The notes below the pieces were generated by a model, which was not told the origin of the DNA, ran no database searches, and saw only the letters and a program-made list of their open reading frames with translations. A program made the position numbers and the translations under genes. Of a DNA stretch of 64,000 bases, positions 57,035-64,000 are shown one piece after another (position 1 is the first letter of the stretch; every line of letters starts with the position of its first letter). Source of the DNA: Astrocystis sublimbata (lineage: Eukaryota; Ascomycota; Sordariomycetes; Xylariales; Xylariaceae); assembly GCA_022453515.1 (NCBI GenBank), contig JAJNNY010000003.1:186001-250000 (forward strand), given 5' to 3'.

Positions 57035-59750
57035 TCGTCATATGCTGGACATGATACCTCGAACGATCGGGGACGACACCAATGAATGTATGAAATTGAT
57101 GATGAAACGTTGGTGAATTATAAAAGAGGAAAGAGCCCAAAGGAGGTCGCAGGAAGCAGGCGTTTATACCCGGGGTTGACATTATATCATGTATTGGAGT
57201 ACAATATGCTTTGCGTTGCGAAGGCCAACGCATATAGAGAGAGTCGAGGCCTTCAATTGGCCCGGAGGGTTCCGCAATCCAAGATCATGAATTTCTACCA
57301 CTCAACACCCTGTTCTGATTGAGGTTCTCTTTACTCCCACCGCTGGGTTAGATTGAGATTTTGAATTATTCAAACATGAATTGTGGGTGCACTGTACTTA
57401 TTCCTTGCGCAGTCCCTGGGGCACGTAGGTCCCAATCAGCTTCACCAGTCCATGACTTGTCAACTACCTGGCAGAGAGACTTTAGTAGGTACGTTCTTCT
57501 TATTGAATAGCAGTGCCTTACCAACACAAATTGAGATAAACCCAAGATAATTATCAAAGTGTTTCTCGTTTCAGCTGAAACTCATATACGCGCAGTTGAA
57601 CTGGTGTTGTGGGCAATGCGCCGTGGCTGTTGCGTTCACCCCAAGAACCAACCTAGTCACCCAGTCACCCAGTCTCTACGAAAGTCATGTAAATAACACG
57701 TGCGCTTCGTGCAACCAATGAGTTCAGTGCACCCGACGCATCAACTCTACTGAGTTACCAAGGGGTGCTTGGTGGTGGTTCTCGCAAGCTCGTTCTGTGC
57801 ATATCAAGTACGAGTACGAGAAAGGAGTAGCGATTTTCTATTGTCGATTATATGTAGTTGACCGAGGTTGACCAAGTGTACGACTGGCGAGACTGGGTTA
57901 GGTACGCAGTAAGGTAGCCCATGGGCCCATCTTGTGCCACAATCCAACATTTGTCCTTGCAGACCGAGATGTGACTTCTGCGGTAGATCATTTTCCAGAA
58001 TAAGCATGAACATGCACACTTGGTGTATTTGCATGTGGCGATGTCCTGTGGCCTAGAACGTAGAGGACCCAAGAAAAGAAATAGATGGTGAGCAGTAGTG
58101 GCACCTGTGAACTTGTCATGCTTGTGTTCGGACAAGAAGCGCCCGTTATCATCACTGGCGTTGTGCTTGTACCCCGCTTCTCGACCCGCCGCCATCATAC
58201 CTCAAGTGAGAAGTTTGGTTCGTCGCGACGAAATTTTCTCTCTACAGTAGTAGTAGTCGGTAGTTAGCCTCGTTTGCAGACCGCATAAGCTTGATGCGCG
58301 GGTTCCCGTGAACTAGTTCAGCTACTACCTAGGTAGGGTAGGTAGTACGCATGCTCGAGCAGACGGTCTCGGACGGCGTTGGCGACCAAAGATAAGGTGA
58401 CATTACATCACTCGCAGGACCTCGGGAGGCAGGTGTAGGTAAGGTACCTCGCTCGCCTAGGTACCTAGGTAGGCACCATGAGACCCAAAATAAGCACGGC
58501 GATAAGGCATCTCGAGCATCCTACCTCTGCGTCCAGCATCGCGGGGTGGTCGCTATGACGTCACTCATGCCCCTCTGCTCTCTATCTGCAGGATGCGCTG
58601 ACAAGACGAGGACAGTGTCTGGTACCCATAGGTCCGATAGCACCATTTGAACGGCCTAAGTGCGGCATAACGTCTTTCTGAAAAACAGTCTCATGGTTTA
58701 GCAAACATATAAGTCATAACGCTTCATGTCTTGCGCGATTGAGTCGCGCCCTCTCTGTCGGTGTCAGGTACACGTGGCTGACCTAGTGGCTTCCACATCC
58801 TCGCACATCTTACCGCTCCTCACTCATTTCTTACCTCTCCAGGTTGTGACTCTGCTGATACGGTTGAGCCGGCGCTACCTATGATCGAGATTAGCTCTGA
58901 AGATCGCGAAGATCGCTCCTGGCTAGGCTATCGATTACAGACCTCAACAAGGGGGTCTAGAATGTTGGGTCTTATCCTGGGCAATAGTATGCCGTTTGTC
59001 AGCAACTCTGGATTCTTCGAGGGCCTGGCCGCTGCAGGAAATCGAGAGATCGGACTGGATCCTGTACCTCGGCCGACTGACTCAGGCGAGTCAGGCACGG
59101 CCACGGCGGGTTGCTCTGCTCTGCCAGAGAACATCGAGCTTGGCAGGTGCAGGCCGTCTTTTCTTCTTGACGATGCCATCAGGGACGCGAGAGTCGAATG
59201 CAATGAGCATTGACTAGCTCGCTCGCACCACTACTGCAGGTTGGGAAAAATCTTGTATTTTTCACCTGCGGCGAACCGCTACCGCCACCATGGGTGATAG
59301 TGGGATTAGAAGAAGCATTAGTCCTACGCTGCCGAGCTGCTGCAATGGTCCGCCGGACCCGCTTCACTCGTTATGTGGGCTGGAATGCGTCCGAACAACC
59401 CCTAGTCCGCTTGCGAAGTTCGATGCGCGTGCGTTTTCATGAAGTTGACAGGCGAAGTGTGTGTGGATGTCGGTAATTGTGGCCCTGAAAATCGTATTAT
59501 GGAACTGTGATATCGTTCAATGCCCAGTGTTGGCTCCCGCACGTTGCTCCATGGCTTGCTTTTGCTCGTGAGTATAAGTCCCGCCAGCATTCCATTCGGG
59601 GTGGCCCGTCCTGAAGTTTCTGTTTTCTATAGACTACCTATCGAGCATTTATTTAGAGCATAGAAGAGAACCTACCTTCTCCCTTGTTATACTCATCGCT
59701 TCTTTTTTTCTTGGACCGCGTTTGCTTGAAAAGCCTGCTGCCGTAACAAC
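57035..59750. other. 2.7-kb spacer without a supportable gene
   Basis: Several short frames (57086-57322, 58881-59213, 59210-59476) lack recognisable content. A CCTAGGTA cluster lies at 58325-58475. The final 200 bases are the leader of the HAD phosphatase. Confidence 0.4.
58325..58475. repeat. CCTAGGTA motif cluster
   Basis: Copies include CTACCTAGGTAGGGTAGG, GGTAAGGTACC and CGCCTAGGTACCTAGGTAGG. Confidence 0.65.
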
Positions 59751-60671
59751 ATGCCATCCGCCAACCCACCGCCGGCTGCCGTCGAGGCAAAGCGTATTGC
59801 CACCGACCTCGCCAAGGATGCAGGCAGCAAGAAGAGGAAGATCATCTGCTTCTCCGATTTCGACGGAACCATCTTCATGCAGGACACCGGTCACGTCCTC
59901 TTCGACAACCTTGGATGTGGCAGCGAGCGCCGAGAAATCCTCGACGAACAAATCAAGACCGGGGAGCGCTCATTCCGCGAGGTCTCCGAGGAGATGTGGG
60001 GATCCCTCCACGTGCCGTTCGAAGATGGCTTTAGGATAATGGACAAGTCGTTGGACATCGACCCTGATTTCCGAAGCTTCCACGCGTACTGCATCGACAA
60101 CAAAATCCCGTTCAATGTCATCTCGGCCGGTCTAAAGCCTATTCTCCGACGGGTCCTCGACACTTTCCTCGGCGAGGAACAATCTGCCCAGATCAATATC
60201 GTCGCCAATGATGCCAAGATTGCAGAGGATGGATCTGAGTGGAAGCCGATCTGGAGACATGACACCGAGCTCGGTCACGACAAGGCGTTATCGGTACAGG
60301 AGGCTCGGAGCCAGGCTGAGATGACATGCGAGGATGGTACGATCCCGCTCATCGTATTCATTGGCGATGGCGTGTCAGATCTCCCTGCGGCACGAGAAGC
60401 TGATGTGCTGTTCGCTCGTCGCGGCCTGAGGCTCGAAGAGTACTGCATCGAGAACGACATCAAGCACATCCCATTCGATACATTTGCTGGCATTCAACGT
60501 GAGATCGAACGCATCCGGAAGGAAGACGAAGAAAAGACCGCCGGCAAGGGTCTCCCTGTACGCTTCAACCCGCGGGCCAACCTCTGGCGTCGCGTGTCCA
60601 GCCAAACGGCGGTGCCTCGTTATCACGCCGCCGCCGCCGTCAGTGCGCCAGTTGCGCCCCTCCAGGCTTAG
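59751..60671 (+). CDS. HAD-superfamily phosphatase, Pyp1/YNL010W-like, 306 aa
   Basis: Intronless, 306 residues. HAD motif I is SDFDGTIF with Asp36 (nucleophile) and Asp38; motif II is VISAGLKPI near 123-131; the Lys is in GHDKAL near 176-180; motif IV is GDGVSDLPAAREAD near 205-218, which binds Mg2+. The overall order, including the family-typical GERSFREV and LFARRG segments, matches the phosphoserine-phosphatase-like group that contains yeast YNL010W (Pyp1), a polyol-phosphate phosphatase. The Ala/Val-rich C-terminal tail is an extension. It probably dephosphorylates small sugar or polyol phosphates in the cytosol; the substrate is inferred only from the family. The start agrees with an AACATGCC context and no upstream in-frame ATG. 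Confidence 0.88.
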   Translation: MPSANPPPAAVEAKRIATDLAKDAGSKKRKIICFSDFDGTIFMQDTGHVLFDNLGCGSERREILDEQIKTGERSFREVSEEMWGSLHVPFEDGFRIMDKSLDIDPDFRSFHAYCIDNKIPFNVISAGLKPILRRVLDTFLGEEQSAQINIVANDAKIAEDGSEWKPIWRHDTELGHDKALSVQEARSQAEMTCEDGTIPLIVFIGDGVSDLPAAREADVLFARRGLRLEEYCIENDIKHIPFDTFAGIQREIERIRKEDEEKTAGKGLPVRFNPRANLWRRVSSQTAVPRYHAAAAVSAPVAPLQA

Positions 60672-61559
60672 GCTTCGACGCACTAGCAAGTAAACTGACT
60701 GTCATGGGATTTGAGAATATTATGCATGGAACAGGCGTTTTGATCAAGGGTTTTCTGAGCAAATGAGAGGAGAACCAAGGGAATATTTCTTAATACTGAA
60801 TAATGAGATGTTATTTTGGTTTAATAAGAAAAAAAGATGACATCATCTAACAACCATAGGTAGATAATAATTATACCTAGTACTAGTAGGACATGGCGAA
60901 TACATAGCCTCTGTTTTGCTCAAACGGTTATGTGAAACTCGACACTCCGGGGAGGGAGTCCGCGACGTCCTTACCTATTGTGGTGTGGTTTGCGTGACGA
61001 TATTGGAGTAGGGTGTTCACGTATCACGGTATCCCACCCCAGTGACGATCTCTCAGCGAGCCGCGCAACCGGCCTATTGAGCCATCGTCGGAATTTTCGG
61101 ATGCAACCTGTAGGGCTGATCTGGCGGCCGTCTGCCAAGAAATTATCCCGTGGGCAAGTACTTGTTTGTAAAAGTCGAGAGACACAGAACCGTACTCACA
61201 TGGGCACGACTATTAGCTCAGCCGTGGCCTACACGCGTGAGCGCAAGTACATTTTGATTTGTCGTCGGTAGATGATACGGTTGAAATACGCGGCTAGCGG
61301 ATATCTCGGAAGTTTCTACATCAGACAGTCGGTGCAATGATGTCGATGAGATGCTTAGCGCGCCATGAGACGAGCCACACAGAATCAGGATATCGGCGGC
61401 CGGGCTAGGTGCTCGGTATGCTCGTATGCAGTCGGATACTCACTCGGTAAAGCTCGCTGGGACGTGTGTTAGGCAATTCCCCAGGGGCGTCATTATCGGA
61501 CACCTCGACGAATGGAATCGAGTATGGCCATAGGTATGGAGGGACCGAGGATTTCTTCT

Positions 61560-61765
61560 ACTTAGGTAAGCTTCGTGTTGGTGGGAGCGATTATTGCGAA
61601 GCCCTGGTCAGCATATCCCATAGCGAATAGGAGGAATACACACACAGTTCCGACTGCCACACCTTGAATTCTTGTTCAAGGTCCAATGGACCTCAACCTG
61701 CGGGTAGGTACCTAGGTACCTAGATTAGGTAAGGTAGGTAAACACTTACCTAAGGTATAGAGAGC
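61560..61765. repeat. CCTAGGTA motif cluster
   Basis: Contains TACTTAGGTAAGC, GGTAGGTACCTAGGTACCTAG and AGGTAAGGTAGGTAAAC. Confidence 0.65.
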
Positions 61766-62520
61766 AATGACTTCTTCATGCTGTCTTTATTGCGGGAGAC
61801 GGGAATCCGGTGGCATCAAGATAAAATAATCGCAATTCAAAAAAAGAAAAAAAAAAACGATCACGAAGTACATGTACCTATAATTTCGCCGCGATCTACG
61901 ATCTCGATGCTTGCCAAAGACTCGCCTGGCGAGCCTTAGGTACGTATTTACCTAGCTCACCTAGCACGGGGGCCACGGGCTGGCGAGCTGGCTGCGTTCT
62001 CGCGCGCGCTAAGACGAGCCGGGCTAGCCTCACCCTTGAACAGGACATTGGGCGAAATAGACTCCAAGGCAGCCAAGGCGGCTCAGGCGGCCACCCGTTA
62101 GCCTCAGCTCGTGACGACGTCTTTCCCCCGCCAATCCCCCCTTTTGGAGGATACTGGAGAAGCGTCATCCTGCGCATTGCCCAGTTGCCTGGATGCGTGG
62201 CAGGGTTCAAGTTGTTGTAAGGTACCTAACTTTGCATATCCAGCCTCCTGTCAAGCCCAGCACCAGCTGGGCATTCCAACCACCGACTGGGACCACAGAC
62301 TGGAAACCCCAACTCCTCAAGCTGATGAGCAGCTTATTCGTACGCGACGCAGCTCCTGATTGCATTCATTGAACCAATTCTCTTCCTCGCCATCTGTTTG
62401 CTTTCCTCTTCCACCTTGGATGCCTGGAACCTAGGTGTTTGTCACCGTCGCCATCGCCATCGCCACCAACTCCACGTTCCAAGTTGCCGTCTCGGTCGGG
62501 GTCTATGCCCACTACTTTAT

Positions 62521-62549
62521 GCAGACAGACAGACAGACAGACAGACAGA
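62521..62549 (+). repeat. AGAC tetranucleotide microsatellite, about seven units
   Basis: Perfect tandem AGAC/CAGA units; likely length-variable between strains. Confidence 0.9.
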
Positions 62550-62999
62550 CCCCTTTACCAACCTGCAGGTGTGCACCAGTGCAGCAGTGCCAAGTTTCAA
62601 AATTCACGATCAAGCCACCAGCTTCGTACCGCCGTCTCACACGTCGCCAGTCTTTGAGACAATTGTCTCTCTACACGCATACGCCCAATCTCGAATTATT
62701 CAGGTTCTCCATCACGTCGTCTCCCACATAGGCACGCAGTACCACATATAAGTATCGCTTACGCTGCGCCGAGGCCTGTCCAGCTAGCCCGAGGTGGTCC
62801 TCTTCTATCTGTTTGTTAGCTTCGTCCCGCACCCTGCTTTCCACGAGCTATTTTAAATCGTGGGCTCGCGTCACTTGCCTGCTGCATTCCAGACGCAGAT
62901 CCCGGCCCACGCCCGCCGCGGGCATGGTCCATCCCCATCTTACATCATTACCCTAAACACCGCCTCACCACTGAAACGGGTCCGGGGATCAATCACTAA

Positions 63000-63110
63000 A
63001 CCAAACACCTCGCTTCCCTACCTCCCTACCTACCCGAGCTACCTTACCTACTCGCCTACCTATACTTTCAACCTACCTAGGTATACTTTGAACATACCTA
63101 CACTTTGATC
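63000..63110. repeat. TACCTACC/CCTAGGTA motif cluster before the decarboxylase gene
   Basis: CTACCTCCCTACCTACC, TTACCTACTCGCCTACC and CCTACCTAGGTATAC lie 130-240 bases upstream of the start codon, in the likely promoter or leader. Confidence 0.65.
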
Positions 63111-63242
63111 ACCGAATCGGCACGACCCGAGCTGCTGCATGCCCGCGGCCTTTTTTTGCTATTTTGCTTCCTTGACACCTTAGCATCTGTACCCTGCATC
63201 TCATAGCTTGCTCATAGCACCACCCGCTCTGCTGTATTTACC

Positions 63243-64000
63243 ATGGTCCGCATCATACCGTCGCGTCTAAAAACCAGCCGTGCCTCGAGCCCGTTGCGTG
63301 CAGGGAAGGCCGAACCCAGCAATGCAAAAGATACAGGCCTCGTCTTGAAGCTTGTCGTCCTCCGGGTAAGCACCGAATCGACATGCCATCTTGACCGCAT
63401 GGGAGCCCGGCAGGTCTGTTCCCGCTTGAACGATCCACGCCGCTGACAATACATATCCCACTACAGGCGAAAGATTTGGCTGCCAAAGATCGCGGAGGTA
63501 CCTCGGACCCTGTAAGTCGTCATGTCGCACCACCACCCCGAGGCCGTTGCCCCCGTCCCTGGCCAATCTGCCTCACTATCATACAGGACTGACCGTTGCG
63601 TTGGCGATTAGTATCTCCACCTGAGCTGCGGCGAAACCAAGTTCACGACGCACTGCGTGCCCAAGACCCTGAACCCGGAATGGAATGTCATCTGCACTAT
63701 TCCTATAACTGGCGTCGACAATCTCCTTCTTGACTGCCATTGCTGGGACAAGGACCGCTTTGGCAAGGACTACTTGGGCGAATTCGACCTGGCCCTGGAA
63801 GAGATTTTTGCCAATGGGAAGGCGGAACAAGAGCCAACCTGGTTTCGGCTGAAAAACAAAAAGAAAGACAAAAAGTCCAATGCCGTCTCCGGCGAGGTCC
63901 TTCTGCAGTTCAACCTGTTCGATTCGACAGCCAAGGACGCATCTGATGCTCAAGTCCTAGAGAAACTGAGGGGTCTCGCTGCGTCCCTGCCTGAATCCAG
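63243..64000 (+). CDS. psd2: Phosphatidylserine decarboxylase, type II with N-terminal C2 domain (5' part)
   Basis: The gene is cut by the window end. Exons 63243-63365, 63467-63511 and 63612 onward (at least to 64000) join in phase 0. The N-terminal 30 residues are basic and Ser-rich; then a C2 domain starts with GLVLKLVVLRAKDLAAKDRG and continues with TSDPYLHLSCGE, PKTLNPEWN and CWDKDRFGKDYLGEFDL, which carry the Asp residues that bind Ca2+ in C2 domains. This N-terminus, with the KNKKKDKKS linker and SGEVLLQFNLFD, is that of fungal Psd2-type enzymes, which convert phosphatidylserine to phosphatidylethanolamine in the Golgi/endosome. The catalytic domain with its self-cleavage motif lies beyond the window, so the call rests on the C2 region alone. 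Confidence 0.8.

Larger units (their letters stand above)
60672..63242. other. 2.6-kb spacer without a supportable gene
   Basis: CCTAGGTA copies at 61560-61760, 61930-61960 and 63000-63110; an A-run near 61838-61857; an AGAC microsatellite at about 62521-62549. Overlapping frames at 62398-62751 run through the microsatellite and are not coding. The last part is the leader of the decarboxylase gene. Confidence 0.4.

Noticed and set aside
1..64000. tRNA, rRNA, CRISPR arrays, intact transposons
   Set aside because: Scanning by eye for B-box-like GGTTCGA sequences, inverted terminal repeats and reverse-transcriptase motifs gave nothing convincing. A tRNA or covariance-model scan would be needed to exclude small RNAs.

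Overview
The window is nuclear DNA of a filamentous ascomycete. Nearly every gene has short GT-AG introns. The recognisable proteins are typical of Pezizomycotina: Snf7, Ten1, a type II phosphatidylserine decarboxylase and a highly reducing polyketide synthase. The spacers carry many copies of a CCTAGGTA-type palindromic motif that I associate with Sordariomycetes. That class is an inference; no marker gene fixes the species. All exon structures were joined by hand from splice sites, reading frame and family knowledge.

Layout. 0.6-4.8 kb: a small conserved fungal protein, the telomere-capping OB-fold protein Ten1 (minus strand) and ESCRT-III Snf7. 4.8-8.7 kb: no gene that I can support. 8.7-21.0 kb: one giant Glu/Pro/Ala-rich repetitive protein of about 4,025 residues. 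21.7-22.9 kb: a secreted repeat protein (minus strand) with seven copies of a Gly-Gln-Tyr-Thr-Pro-Asp unit and small phase-1 exons. 22.9-25.5 kb: a gene-free stretch. 25.5-31.0 kb: an Amadoriase-type flavin oxidase with a signal-peptide-like start, a convergent eight-exon amidase and a small secreted protein. 33.8-38.8 kb: a KpsF/GutQ-like sugar-phosphate isomerase, a MARVEL-like membrane protein and an unknown protein.

40.1-54.3 kb is the most interesting part. It is a compact polyketide cluster: a highly reducing PKS without methyltransferase and with a degenerate enoylreductase, a divergently transcribed flavin monooxygenase, and an epoxide-hydrolase-type alpha/beta hydrolase on each side. 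A polyene-making PKS, an epoxidising FMO and epoxide hydrolases are the core logic of the aurovertin/citreoviridin pathways. Here there are two hydrolases and no methyltransferase, so the product may be a different oxygen-bridged or polyhydroxylated polyene.

55.6-64 kb: two unknown small proteins, a HAD phosphatase of the yeast Pyp1 (YNL010W) type, and the 5' end of a C2-domain phosphatidylserine decarboxylase cut by the window edge. I saw no rRNA, convincing tRNA, CRISPR array or intact transposon.
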